NCBI GenBank assembly: GCA_024509875.1
Contig: JAMPIV010019844.1
Coordinates: 124,001-188,000, forward strand
Direction: 5' to 3'
DNA: 64,000 nucleotides
Origin: Oreohelix idahoensis
Taxonomy: Eukaryota; Mollusca; Gastropoda; Stylommatophora; Oreohelicidae
The notes below the pieces were generated by a model, which saw only the letters and a program-made list of their open reading frames with translations, did no database searches and was not told the DNA's origin. Within the stretch, counting starts at the first letter, position 1. Each line of letters opens with the position of its first letter. The translations under genes were made by a program, and so were the position numbers. Below, in pieces: positions 43,401-54,900 of this stretch.

Positions 43401-44380
43401 GTTTCCTGAAGTGCAGCTATATCCACCTGAAGTCGTTTAAGCTCATCATTAATTATGGCTGTCTTCCTTACATCGTTTACATCCTGTAGGTTTTCGGATA
43501 GTCCAGTCAACATAGTCCGGACGTTCCAGCATCCCAATCTGAGAGTTTGCTTATTTCTATTTTTTCGATAATTGCTTGGTGCAAAATTTTCTGTCCACAG
43601 TTCGGGTTTGACCCTAATCCCCATGCACCCAATGGGGAAAGCAGACAGTGGCGGGACAACACCTTATTGACTGGGGGCTGCCCAGCTTGAAGCGGGCGGT
43701 AGCTGTCCAGTGAGATCCTAGAACCTCTCCCACTGTCGGAAGTAGCCCCTGGCGCCATGCCCTACGCCAATTGGGCAAAATGCTTATAACCGGTAACTGC
43801 TACTTCCCGTGTTTTGCCGACACCTATAGGGTGAAGCTGGAGTGTCCTCTCCAGGGCGCGAGCTTGGGCACAGTTATATGGAGATCAAGCTGTTGCCCAT
43901 GCAGCATGTTCCCCCTCTCCACACAGCCGGTAGATCCAAAGGAACGGCAGTAGCCGATACAGTTTGGTACCAGCCATGTCGCAGGAGTTGCCAGAATAAT
44001 GTCGAATCAACATTAGACTGCCTTAGGGACTCCGACTCCGGATTTATCCTCAGGGTTTACTCCCGAAGCCAATTCCACAAATGGATATTCCCGCAAGGCA
44101 ACGGTGGTTTGAATTCAGAGTTCCTTCTCTTAGATAAGCTACCAACCAAGGATCACGAGCCCTATCTGCCCGAAGCTGCTGGTTTTAAGGCGCCAGTCGC
44201 TCGCCTTTGCCCCTTCTCCCGTCAGTGGAAACAGTTCCGCCGGGCTCAAATTGAGCCACACGTGAAGGCCGGGAGCTGGACTTGGTTGTCAGAGGCTGTT
44301 TGAGGCGCGTGCCATAGAAGTATTTTATCTGCAGTGAGAGCTTATCCTTACTACAACTCCCGGCAATAACAACCTTTGGA
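40408..44380 (-). mobile_element. Full-length LINE, family A
   Basis: A 3973-bp non-LTR retrotransposon flanked by the 9-bp target duplication ACACGACTA (40399-40407, 44381-44389). In element sense it has a 5' region of about 750 bp, an intact ORF (40430-43624) and a short 3' end with a (TTA)n tail. A deleted copy at 49977-51540 ends at the same 5' base, which supports this being the true 5' end. Single ORF with endonuclease, compact 3' UTR and simple-repeat tail recall RTE-type LINEs; the clade is not established. Confidence 0.92.
40430..43624 (-). CDS. LINE endonuclease-reverse transcriptase, intact
   Basis: 1064 residues without a stop. An N-terminal apurinic-type endonuclease (LGCWNVRTML near 30, LLGDFNARVG, DHSLVCC) occupies about residues 28-290. 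The reverse transcriptase has GSDGIPPDL, FIDLTKAFDLV near 650, GVKQGCVLAP and the catalytic FADDAAVV near 770. The C-terminal part has YLGSTI, LRWLGHVRRMED and GRPQLRFKDVCKRD blocks. No RNase H and no separate ORF1. The start codon lies shortly before the endonuclease; the region upstream on this strand is not clearly coding. The protein would act on LINE RNA for target-primed reverse transcription. Confidence 0.92.
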   Translation of the reverse strand: MGIRVKPELWTENFAPSNYRKNRNKQTLRLGCWNVRTMLTGLSENLQDVNDVRKTAIINDELKRLQVDIAALQETRLAGSGTVSEKDYTFYWQGKDLNKAREHGVGFAVKKSLTNMVEPGENGSERLLTLRLQTSTGPITLVSVYAPTLYSASEAKDEFYENLAAVIKSIPRQEQLVLLGDFNARVGADNVSWPSCLGRFGIGKMNENGQRLLELCVHHDLCVTNTYFQTKPQHKVSWRHPRSKHWHQLDLILVRRPLLRSVLSTRSYHSADCDTDHSLVCCKIRAQPRKLYRVRHEGKPRIDTSKMSDPFMIAQFTATFKKVLSSPQHGDTITENWEHLRNTIQSTALATFGKKTAKSNDWFDASSDVMAPVIEAKRSAMNEYKRSPSARTLQILRATRSKVQQTARRCANDYWLQLSESIQIAAQTGNIRQMYDGIKKALGPHKSKTAPLKTISGEKLTDKGKQMERWVEHYSELYARDNTVTPAALDAVNSLPTMEELDAEPTLEELSKAIDSLASGKAPGSDGIPPDLIKCCKSTLLHPLHRMLCQCWEETTIPQDMRDAKIVTLYKNKGDRSDCNNYRGISLLSIVGKVFAKVILMRLHKLAERIYPEAQCGFRAGRSTTDMIFSLRQLQEKSREQKRPLYIAFIDLTKAFDLVSRDGLFKILLKIGCPSKMLEMIKSFHDDMKGTVQYAGSTSQPFDIRSGVKQGCVLAPTLFGIFFALLLKHAFRDATEGICLHTRSDGRLFNLSRLKAKTKIRRVTIRDLLFADDAAVVTQSQQELQSLMNRFTKACKDFGLTISLKKTNVLSQDVGAAPVITIDNYELAVVHHFTYLGSTINDKLSLDTEIDSRIGKAAATFARLTSRVWGNSKLTMKTKAAVYNACVTSTLLYGSETWTTYAKQERRLNTFHLRCLRRILGISWKDKVTNVEVLSRAGLQSMYTLLRQRRLRWLGHVRRMEDGRIPKDIFYGQLADGKRTVGRPQLRFKDVCKRDMRALDMDPATWEDEAADRTKWRCYLRHHLRLGEERLTQEAEVRRKRRKEHQENKQLRAVTSGAHSHSQL

Positions 44381-44389
44381 ACACGACTA

Positions 44390-45307
44390 GCTTCCGAAGA
44401 TGTTGACTGGAACTGTGAAGTATATTCACAGGCAGCTAACATTGTATGTGTTAAAGTTTATGATTCTGCTGGTTGCTCTGTGTGTGCACGTGTAATGTGC
44501 TTCACAGTTTGCCTTTTCACACTGACGTGCTTTGGCTTTTTTTGAGGAAGATTACTGACGTTGCCACATAAAAAACTGACTAGCTTTTAGAGCATCCATA
44601 TTGGGGACATTGAATATGGATAAGGGAGGGATTCTAAGGACAGTTAAGGATCACTGTTATTGAACGACACTGCAGTCGATGAATCATCACAAAGACTGTT
44701 GGAATTTGGCATCAAACTTAGGACCAGCAGGGATTGACGTTAGAGAATGTGCATCTGGCATGCATACAACCAGCGTGCTACAAGAACAATTAGCATTCAT
44801 ACCCTTTAATGTTTGCTGAGGGAGACAGAGTTCTGTGGGTTTGCCTGGAGTGCAATGATGTCAATTCTGACTAAAAATAACACCTTGTTGGAAATGGAAG
44901 TATAAATGAGCTGGAAACAGTAGAAGTATTCTGAGGTAATTAATTTAAGCTAACTTACCAAGCAGTTCTTAATTGCTCTTGCCCTCGTGGTGCCAAGTAA
45001 TTTCATAAAACTGCGTTATTTATTTTTTGACTAAGCTGTTAGTTATAATACGACCTGTAAACCTTGGCATTATTGTTCTCCCAAGTTATCATAGTATAAT
45101 TGTCTACTACAAAAATTAGATGTCAAGGTGTTGTAGCTGGCAGCAGCTGAAATTTCAGAATATAGGCTGTCGTCATACTCTGACATCGATGGTGTCAAGA
45201 ATGTGAGGTAATATATTTTATAGGTGTTACACACCCCTACTTGGCAGGGAGCTTGGTTAGTGCTGTGTTTACAGCAGAAAATGTCTTTAATTATATATTT
45301 GTGCCCA
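44390..45307. other. Intergenic, nothing recognised
   Basis: No exon-like or repeat-like structure seen between two LINE insertions. Confidence 0.4.
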
Positions 45308-45322
45308 ATTGGAGTTTAGTTT

Positions 45323-47019
45323 CTTCTTCTTCTTTGATCCGTAGCCGCCGACCGTCAAAGCAGTCAGTGGCCATCACGCCTAGTGGCGTCTTGTAGGGCA
45401 ACAACAAATTGATTCCACTTTGCTCGGTCGGTGGCCATCCTTCGTACAGTGCCCCAACTCTGGTTCATTCTTTGCATCTCAGCCTCCACAGTCCTCCGCC
45501 AGGTTGTTTTTGGTCGGCCTCTCTTTCGTTTTCTTTCAGGGGTCCAAAGCATAGCTGTTCTTGTGATGGCATCGGGGTCTCTTCTGAGGACATGACCAAC
45601 CCAGTTCCAGCGTCTGCCAGCTATGATGGTGTGCATGTCCTCTTGCTTGCTACGAGTAAGCAGATCTTGGTTAGTGATGGTATTCGGCCAAAAGATTCGG
45701 TGAATTTTCCTTAGGCATGTTGTGTGAAAAGAGGACAATTTCGACATTTCCTTCTCTGTAACTCTCCAGCATTCCGCACCATAGAGAAGCACAGAAAGCA
45801 CACAGCTCTGATATAATCTTAATTTTGTGCTTGTGCTGTATTGGGAGGACTTCCAGATGTTGTTTAGGCTAAAGAAGGCTGTTCTTGCCTTATTCATTCT
45901 GATGTTGATGTCTTTGCCTGCCCCGCCGTCTGGTGTTACTATGCTTCCTAGGTATGTGAAGGTATCTGTCTGTACCAATTGCTTATTCCTTACTGATATG
46001 GGCTCAGGGTTGCTCACATTGAGCGTCATGACCTCAGACTTCTTTAAATTGATGTTCAAGCCCACCTGCTGGCTAAACTTATTAAGTCTATCCGTTTTTT
46101 CCTGGATGTGTTGATGTGAATGTGCTAGCAGTGTAATGTCATCTGCATATTCCAGATCTTCCAATGTAGAAAATGTTGTCCATCTTATTCCTCTTGGACT
46201 GCCCTCTGTTGTCTGGCGCATCACCCAGTCTATGACTGTTAAAAATAGAGTGGTTGATAAGGGGCATCCCTGTCGTACTCCTGTCTTCACCTCAAAGGTT
46301 AGGTTGCTCTGCCCAACACTGCACGTAAAGTTTGCATAGAGGCTTTTTATGATTGACACTATGCAGCTTGGAATTCCATAAGCCCTCAGTATTTTCCATA
46401 CACTGTCCCTATGTATGCTGTCAAAAGCCTTTTCAAAATCAACGAAATTAATGTAAAGCTGTCTTTGCCATTCTGAGCACTGCTCTATAATGTTCCTGAG
46501 AGTGAATATATGATCTACACATCTCCTGTTCTTTCTAAATCCTGCTTGTTCTTTCCTCAGTTTGTGATCTACTGCCTTTGAAATTCTCTGTATAATTATC
46601 CTGCCTAGTATTTTGCTGGGAACTGAGAGAAGAGTGATTCCTCTCCAATTATTGCAGTCTGCAAGATCTCCCTTCTTGGGCAATTTGACAATTATTCCTT
46701 TGTTCCACTCTGATGGTGTTGTCCCCGTTTTCCAGACTTGTGCAAATAGTGGTTCTAATAGTTCTGTTGCTAGCTCAGGGTCTGTCTTAAATAGCTCTTC
46801 ATTTAAGTTATCATGGCCCGGAGCTTTGCCGTTCTTTAACCCTTTGATTGCTGTGATGATTTCTTCTTTTCGTGGAATGTCTGTATTCACATCTAGATCG
46901 TTTTCAGCTTCAGGAACATTCAATTGTGTCTCTGGTGGTTCCTTGTTCAGAGTTTCTCTGAAGTGCTCTGCCCATCTTGTTTCTTGTCCCTCTGCTGTCG
47001 TGATGCGATTACCTTGCTT
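45323..47019 (-). mobile_element. 5'-truncated LINE, family B
   Basis: A 1697-bp - strand insertion with a 15-bp exact target duplication ATTGGAGTTTAGTTT (45308-45322, 47020-47034) and a (AAG)n 3' tail. 5' truncation removed the endonuclease, which is typical of incomplete target-primed reverse transcription. Confidence 0.93.
45364..47019 (-). pseudogene. LINE B reverse transcriptase, N-terminus missing
   Basis: An open - strand frame runs from the truncation point at 47019 to a stop at 45364, with the first methionine at 46923 (519 residues). Motifs in order: GLKNGKAPGHDNL, NNWRGITLLS, FVDFEKAFDSI, GVRQGCPLS, YADDITLLAHS, TYLGSI, VLLYGAECWRV and a C-terminal GHVLRRDPDAITRTAM block. No stops, so a young truncated copy. 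The endonuclease is absent and it cannot move by itself. It resembles family A in layout but is clearly distinct in sequence. Confidence 0.88.
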
Positions 47020-47170
47020 ATTGGAGTTTAGTTTAGTTTAGGAAAATAAATAATTTATCTGAATGTTTAGTCTGTTGATGACATTAGTAAATGTAACGTT
47101 AGCTAGGGATCTGTTAAATCAGGGCTTCTTAACCTTTTTTTGTGCCATGGACCCCTTTGATTGTGTGGCC

Positions 47171-48248
47171 GTATGACCGACCACCTGAGCATTTATTCGT
47201 GCTAGTGTCTAGTGATAATAAAACCATCATTCACTAGTATGATAAATAAACAAGTAAGATTATTTTCTACAAATAAAATAAAAGAAAATACACGTCACAA
47301 CTGAGAGTAGGGTATAGAGAGGTGATGTGGTAACTAGTTCAACTTTGACATAACCCACGCCTAAAATTTGGCGGGAGTTACTATCGTGATTTCAGTGACG
47401 TACACAGACAGCCCTGCTCCCTGTGTAATAAAATGATAGATTGACCAATAAAAAGGAAATAGAAAAATGTATTAACCAATAGAAAGCAGCCAGCTAACCA
47501 ACGCACTGTGAGGTCAGCTGCCGGCAAGATTCGAGGGGCAGTGTTAGTAGAAGTCGGGCATGGCATACAGACGTGTTTTGTGAATGAGTCTTGAACATTG
47601 GTTCAAGCAAATGTTATCTTGCTGGTTTCTTCATGTATGTAGACCAAAGTCTTGTATCGCCTTTGTAATTTTCAGCCCAGCTCGTCTGATATTTTTATAA
47701 AAGGTCGCAATGATGCAATTAACGAAGAATTGAAGGATTCCTGAAAGAAATCCCAAAACTGCAAAGATATTAAAAAGGAAAACTACAGGTGGTAACCTAC
47801 ACAAAAGAGATATGCAACCCTGGCAAAATTATAAATGATTAAACCAAGGATATTGACGATAAGATTGAATATTAATCGCCTCTATGGATTTGAAAAGGTG
47901 ATGGAAAATATAAAGGCCACAATGAACATTGTGGGATAGCTTGAATCAAATGACTGATCAGATTTTGTAACATTTCTGTTGATACATTACATGCAATTTT
48001 CTGTTCTAAATAAAATGCAAGTTAACCTGATCCGGCTATTGAATAATTCCTTACATGTTGGATAATGTAGGAACTTAGTATTTGCAAAAGGTATACCACT
48101 ATCACTCTCCAAAACTTAACAATGATAGAGGAACGAATGGACTGGCACCCCACAACATGAACCAAGAAACTTTCATCTCTGGCAGACTTCAAGCCAGTCA
48201 AATATCTAACTTGGAATGAGAAGATAATCAAATAGAAGAAACCACATT
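47171..48248. other. Inner part of the outer hAT element
   Basis: No open frame with family features; short AT-rich words and two small unrecognised frames (47381-47566, 48022-48231). It could include transposase relics too decayed to read. Confidence 0.4.
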
Positions 48249-48253
48249 ACACC

Positions 48254-49592
48254 TGTTACCAACAGATTACTGGTGACAATGAAGAGAGAGATGTATATAT
48301 ATAGGAAGATATTTATTTGTTTGTATACTTGTTATGTTTGGAAATATTTGGTAATAATATTTTGAGTCTGAGATTAGAACCCTAGTCAAAGGGCGAATAC
48401 TCATGTTTTGCTTCGAGTGAAAGTAAATATATAGTCGCCCCACTTGAATATAGTTGAAAGGTTAACATTAGCGCATGCCCAATGAGACGAGGAGTCGTCG
48501 CTGGCGCTTCCGTGATGACGGACGGATCTTGAAGGCTGTCGGACAAATGAGAGTCCGAAGTTTTTCATTATTGTGATTGATTCTGGGGAAGAGAGGAGTT
48601 TTCTCCCAGTATACTATGATGGTCGATACTTCTCCCAGAATATATATGTTAGTGTGCTAGTTACTTGTATTTCATGAACTTAAGGTAAAGAAGAAACATT
48701 TTCTAAAACGTTACCTAGGCCTAACGACGCCATAGATGTTATATCATCTATCTATATATTTGATGGATCGTATGTAGACGATTCCTGTACTAGCAGCACT
48801 ATGAGTGGACATATGTAACATTCCTTATGGGCATGGAAAACCCAAAGGCATTAGTTGAGCAAATGAACGGAACTTTCATTTATAGAGAGGATATCTTTTT
48901 GGATGAACGTCGCTCACTTGGACCGGCGCCATTTTGAATCCCACTGTTGGTCTGTTTGAATTGTCAATCGGAGAACGGATATATCTTATTACCTGATGGC
49001 GATACCAGGACCTACATTGTATTGAAGTCTACTCTTTGTTATTTGAGATTGTCAACCTTAAAAGAAAGACCCTGTTGAAGCTAAAGCCTAAAAGACTTAG
49101 CCTGAAAGACGTAGTCAGCAGAGGGTCTGTAAGGGAGCATTGTGATGACCATTATTATTGTTAACTCAAACTGATGCTACTAGTCAGTGGAGGTATGAGA
49201 CGATAGACTATCATAAATATATATTTGCTCCTATCGTCCGATTATATTTTCATGCTATGAGATTGCCAAATTGCTGTTGCCACCCATTTGTCAAGTATCC
49301 AGTGATTTGTTGTGTCAACCTGTTCCAATGACTGTCAACCGTGCTGTCAGAGTGTGTGCCATTAAACTGTCTGAAACGTCTACAATAGTTCCAGTTATCA
49401 TTGACTTCCAGCCGTGAGGGTATGAGTGTATTATTACCAACTTGTCAACTCTACAGAACCATTTATGCATTCGCGTATTGACACTCATACTAACACTCAT
49501 TGTCAACAATACATTCTTGTCGGGGCCTCATTACGTTCCGGGACAAGGTGACCTATATGACCAACACTGTGCCGGGTTTGAGTTGACCACTT
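48254..49592 (+). repeat. 5' LTR of element 3, 3' end deleted
   Basis: Direct repeat of 56644-57982. It ends abruptly at the deletion junction with gag, inside U5. Confidence 0.92.
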
Positions 49593-49979
49593 GAAAGGAG
49601 ATTCCAAATGGAAATGGAAAAACAAAATAAAGAAGCTGAACAAAAGAGATTAGACAAAGAAGCTGAACAAAAGAGATTAGACAAAGAAGCTGAACAAAAG
49701 AGATTAGACAGAGAAGCTGAGGCTGAACAAAAGAGATTAGACAAAGAAGCTGAACAAAAGAGATTAGACAGAGAAGCTGAGGCTGAACAAAGGAGATTAG
49801 ACAAAGAAGCTGAACAAAAGAGATTAGACAGAGAAGCTGAGGCTGAACAAAAGAGATTAGATAGAGAAGCTGAAGCCGAGGAGAGAAAAGCAAAAAGGGA
49901 ACATGAAGAAAAACTGTTAGCATTTGAGTTGGAAAAATTGAAATTGACAAATATGAGTAATGTTAATCAGTCCTCTAAT
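49593..49979 (+). pseudogene. Gag 5' part of element 3 (coiled coil)
   Basis: Begins mid-gag at the deletion junction. The frame from 49608 encodes MEMEKQNKEAEQKRLDKEAE and continues as about ten units of KEAEQKRLD or REAEAEQKRLD, then KAKREHEEKLLAFELEKLKL, equivalent to residues about 68-158 of the element 1 protein but with more uniform repeats. It stops where the LINE copy enters at about 49977. Confidence 0.85.
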
Positions 49980-51540
49980 AATAATAATAATAATAGCCCC
50001 TTCAGTCATAACTGACTATGGGAATGCGCCCCTGAGGTGACAGCCCTCAGCTGCTTATTTTCCTGGTGCTCCTTTCGACGTTTTCTCCTCACCTCTGCTT
50101 CTTGTGTGAGCCTCTCTTCGCCCAATCTGAGGTGGCGCCGTAAATAGCATCGCCACTTAGTGCGATCGGCAGCTTCATCCTCCCATGTTGCTGGATCCAT
50201 GTCCAGTGCCCTCATATCTCTCTTGCACACATCTTTGAACCTCAGCTGTGGTCGCCCAACTGTTCTCTTGCCATCTGCTAATTGTCCATAGAAGATATCT
50301 TTTGGGATGCGACCATCTTCCATGCGGCGAACATGGCCAAGCCAGCGAAGTCTGCGCTGTCTAAGAAGCGTATACATACTTTGAAGGCCAGCACGTGACA
50401 ACACCTCGACATTTGTCACTTTATCTTTCCACGAGATGCCGAGGATGCGGCGTAGACACCGCAAATGGAAGGTATTGAGCCTTCTTTCTTGCTTAGCATA
50501 GGTCGTCCAGGTCTCGCTGCCATATAGGAGTGTGCTGGTGACGCAGGCATTATATACCGCAGCTTTGGTCTTCATTGTGAGTTTAGAGTTTCCCCAAACA
50601 CGTGATGTGAGGTGGGCAAAGGTAGCTGCAGCTTTGCCAATGCGGCTGTCGATTTCTGTATCCAGTGAGAGTTTGTCATTGATGGTAGACCCTAGGTATG
50701 TGAAGTGGTGCACCACTGCCAATTCATAGTTATCGATAGTGATAACTGGTGCAGCACCCACATCCTGACTCAGCACATTCGTTTTCTTTAGACTTATTGT
50801 GAGGCCAAAGTCCTTGCATGCTTTAGTGAAGCGATTCATCAAGCTCTGAAGCTCCTGTTGGCTTTGAGTGACGACTGCAGCATCATCAGCGAACAACAAG
50901 TCTCTTATAGTGACCCTTCTGATTTTTGTTTTTGCCTTCAGCCTTGAAAGATTAACTGCTACTTCCCGTGTTTTGCCGACACCTATAGGGTGAAGCTGGA
51001 GTGTCCTCTCCAGGGCGCGAGCTTGGGCACAGTTATATGGAGATCAAGCTGTTGCCCATGCAGCATGTTCCCCCTCTCCACACAGCCGGTGGATCCAAAG
51101 GAACGGCAGTAGCCGATACAGTTTGGTACCAGCCATGTCGCAGGAGTTGCCAGAATAATGTCGAATCGACATTAGACTGCCTTAGGGACTCCGACTCCGG
51201 ATTTATCCTCAGGGTTTACTCCCAAAGCCAATTCCATAAATGGATATTCCCGCAAGGCAGCGGTGGTTTGAATTCAGAGTTCCTTCTCTTAGATAAGCTA
51301 CCAACCAAGGATCACGAGCCCTATCTGCCCGAAGCTGCTGGTTTTAAGGCGCCAGTCGCTCGCCTTTGCCCCTTCTCCCGTCAGTGGAAACAGTTCCGCC
51401 GGGCTCAAATTGAGCCACACGTGAAGGCCGGGAGCTGGACTTGGTTGTCAGAGGCTGTTTGAGGCGCGTGCCATAGAAGTATTTTATCTGCAGTGAGAGC
51501 TTATCCTCACTACAACTCCCGGCAATAACAACCTTTGGAA
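49977..51540 (-). mobile_element. LINE family A copy with internal deletion
   Basis: Near-identical to the full LINE: 49977-50955 matches its 3' end (including 297 residues of reverse transcriptase from FADDAAVV to the stop, 50006-50899), and 50956-51540 matches its 5' end. About 2.4 kb is missing between, joined at a TAA shared by both sides. Both natural ends are kept, so the deletion is internal. It sits inside gag of element 3. Confidence 0.92.
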
Positions 51541-51765
51541 CCTAGTGGTAATGGTAAACCCTTTACTTACAAGGTCAAGGTACCAGCGTTCAATCCTTCC
51601 AGTGATGACATAACATTCTGGCTGGATAGATTTGAACGCTCTTGTCGAGCTCATAATGTGGATAAATCACAATATGCTAACCAGTTATCAGAAAATTTGA
51701 AAGGTGATTCTCTGACTAGTTTAAGTTTGGTTGAAGAGACTGACAAGGATAATTATGATGTTATT
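51541..51765 (+). pseudogene. Gag middle part of element 3
   Basis: Continues gag after the LINE: SGNGKPFTYKVKVPAFNPSS, DDITFWLDRFERSCRAHNVD and up to DKDNYDVI, matching element 1 residues about 165-245. Ends in the target duplication of the next insert. Confidence 0.85.
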
Positions 51766-51973
51766 CTTCTTCTTCTTCCGTCCTTAGCCACCGACCGTCA
51801 AAGCAGTCAGTGGCCATTACGCCTAGTGGCGTCTTAGGGCAACAGCAGATAGGTTTTCTTTGCCATTGTTTCCCATCACGCCTATTGGCGTCTTTAGGGC
51901 AACGGCAAATCAATCCATTTGCTGTTGTTTCCGTAATCGAAGTGACTGGCAAACGGGTGATCAGCCCGTTGGT
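51766..51973 (-). mobile_element. SINE-like insert with LINE B 3' tail
   Basis: A 208-bp insertion in gag with a 12-bp target duplication, TATGATGTTATT and TATGTTGTTATT (51754-51765, 51974-51985). In - sense it ends with the 3' tail of LINE B (GCCACTGACTGCTTTGACGG and a (GAA)n end). The GTTGCCCTAAAGACGCC-like block is present twice. The head (GGGCTGATCACCCGTTTGCC) is not from LINE B as far as it is visible. It looks like a SINE that borrows the LINE B tail, or a rearranged LINE end. Confidence 0.7.
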
Positions 51974-51985
51974 TATGTTGTTATT

Positions 51986-54900
51986 AGGGCAGCTTTATTG
52001 AGAAAATATCAATTAACAGAGGAAGGTTACCGTATTTTGTTTAAGAAAATGGTACCTGAATCAGGGATAGAATTCTCAGAATTCATTGCAAGGACACATC
52101 TTACATTTAATCGTTGGATTGAGCTGTCCAAAACAGAAAAGACATATGAAGCCCTTATGGACTTGTTGCTCAGAGACAAGATTATGTCAAGTGTAAATAA
52201 ACCATTCCTTGAATTCCTACATGAGCGTAAACCCAAGACACTAAAAGAAATGGAAGAATATTGTACCCAATACGTCACGGCACATCCGGACGTAGCTTTT
52301 AGCAATGCTAAGGTTAAGGAAAGTATGCCAGTTGCTTCAGCAACACCATACAACTCTAATTATTCACACAAATTTCAGGGACCACAAAACAGGTTTGATA
52401 AAAAGGGTAACCATAATAGTTATCAAAACCAAGGTAACCAATCATTTCAGGGTTCTTCTGCGAAGAACTGGAGACGAGCCGACAGCCGTCGATACAGAGG
52501 TGGTCATAATTATAGGAATTTCCGCAGAGGAAGTCATTATAGGAACTATCCAAGTCATCCATCATGGAGACAACAAGACCATAGTTATAGAGATACTCAT
52601 TATAATGGATATGATAATGGTAACCATGAGAACTATGACTCAAACCCAAATAGGGGTTACAATAGAGGAAATAATAATGATTACAGAGGCAATAATAATC
52701 GAGGTAGATCACAATACAAAAAACATAAATCACATTATCAGGCAAACTCTGCACAGCAAGAGTCACATGAAGCCTATAAACAGACTAAAGATAATAATGA
52801 CGCTAATAATATGGCTTTTGATTTTGGGAGAGCATCTCAGTGCCCCCAATGCAAAACATTATTTGAACCAACTACGGTGTCCACTTTAAGTTGTGGCCAT
52901 CCTCTTCCCGCTCTTCCTGCGTCAGTCGCGCATGATGGAAGAGGTTCTCTTGTCTTACATAAAGGTTTAGTAAATGACAATCCAGTCTCAGTTCTTTTTG
53001 ATTCTGGATGCACCACAATTGGTGTTAGGCAATCACTTGTAGATCCTTCTCATGCCACCGGAAAAGTAGTCAAATGTGTGACATTTGGCGGCACCTTAGA
53101 GAAATACTCTACTGCTATCATTAAGATTGCTACTCCTTTCTTTACAGGAGATGTACACGCATGTCTTCTGCCGAATCCGATCGCTGATCTTATCATCGGT
53201 CGTATTCACGGAGTCAAAGAATGCACTCCACAACAAATTTCCGTTTGGGAAAAACAAAATATGCAAACTGCTAATGCTGTAGTCACTAGAGCTCAAGCTC
53301 TTAATATGCCTCAAACTTCATCTACTGAAGATAATGAAGTGCATAACCAAGATGATCCCTCGGTAATTTCTCGTGACTCGTTTATAAAACAGCAAGAAGA
53401 TGATCCGACTCTAAAGAAATTCTTCACTCTTGCAACAAAAGGTGATCCGAATAAAGATACAAAGCGTAAATCTTGGATTACAATGAAGAATGGCGTACTT
53501 GTACGGATGGTGCAAGACTCCGCTAAGTCAAGTCATTCTCAGATTCTTGTTCCCAAAAATTTGAGAGTTAAAATTTTGCAGCACGCTCACGACTCTCAGT
53601 GTGCTGGACACATGGGTTTTTCCCGTACTAAGTCAAGAGTCCTTGCGGCTTTCTTTTGGCCATTGGTAAACAAGGACATACTGATTTATTGTCGATCTTG
53701 TAAAGTATGTCAGGAAGTTAAATCCAAAGGTCCACGCCATGCTGCACCTATTCAGGCTGCAGACATCCCTATTCGACCATTTCAGAAAATGGCGATAGAC
53801 ATCATTGGTCCATTTAAGATCAAATCTGCTAGAGGACATCAATTTATCTTGACGTGTGTTGATATGTGCACACGTTGGCCAGAGGCTATTCCTCTGAAGA
53901 GCATTACTACTGCTGACATTGCAGATGCTCTTTGGCTTATATTTTCTCGTCTGGGATTCCCCGGAGAGATATTATCAGACCATGGCACCCAACTGATATC
54001 GGATACCATGTCTCAAGTAATGTCTACTCTGCAGATAGAGAGATCTTTGAGTAGTATCTATCATCCTATGTTCAATGGGATGGTCGAACGGCTAAATAGA
54101 ACACTCAAAAACTTACTAGGGAAGATAACTGAGGATCATCCTCAAGATTGGGACAGGGTTTTACCCGCGGCCCTCTTCGCTTACAGAGAGGTCCCCAATG
54201 AACATACAGGATTTTCTCCCTTTGAACTTGTCTTTGGCGCGCGACCGCGCGGCCCTATGTCTTTACTTCATGATCTCATAACCGCTGATAATATTACCGA
54301 TGACACAAAATCTTCTTACGAATATGTCATCGCGCTGAGACAAAAGATTATCGAAGCATGCAAATTGGCAACTTCTTCTTCTGAGTTTGCTAAGGAGAAA
54401 GCAAGACAATTTGCCAATAAGAAAAGAACCTTACGACAACTTTGTCCTGGTGACAAAGCATTTGTTTTGCTACCTTGTAGGGAAAACAGACTTCTTATTT
54501 CTTGGAAAGGTCCGTACGATATAATCTCGAAAATTTCCGATGTTGACTACATTGTCGATATTGATGGAAAGCATAAAACCTTCCACATCAATATGCTTAC
54601 GGAATTCCATGAACGTCCAGATTATTTACAGCCTATTTTCCAGGCAACGGACGATTCTCCAGTCCAACATGGTCATTACTCATCACTGTCCGTAATACAG
54701 GATGAGGAAACAAGTTTTTCGGATGTTAATCTTCCGCTTCCGATGATTCCACTTCATTCTAGTGAATCATGGAAAAATGTTACTGTCTCTCCTGATTTAT
54801 CTCTAGGAGAACAGCGACAAGTTTCGGTTATGTTACAAACATTTCAGGATGTCCTTACTGACATTCCTGGACAAACTCATGTCATTGAACATGACATTAT

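Noticed and set aside
51860..51985. Start codon of the long frame in element 3
   Set aside because: These residues come from the SINE-like insert; the real Gag frame resumes at 51986.
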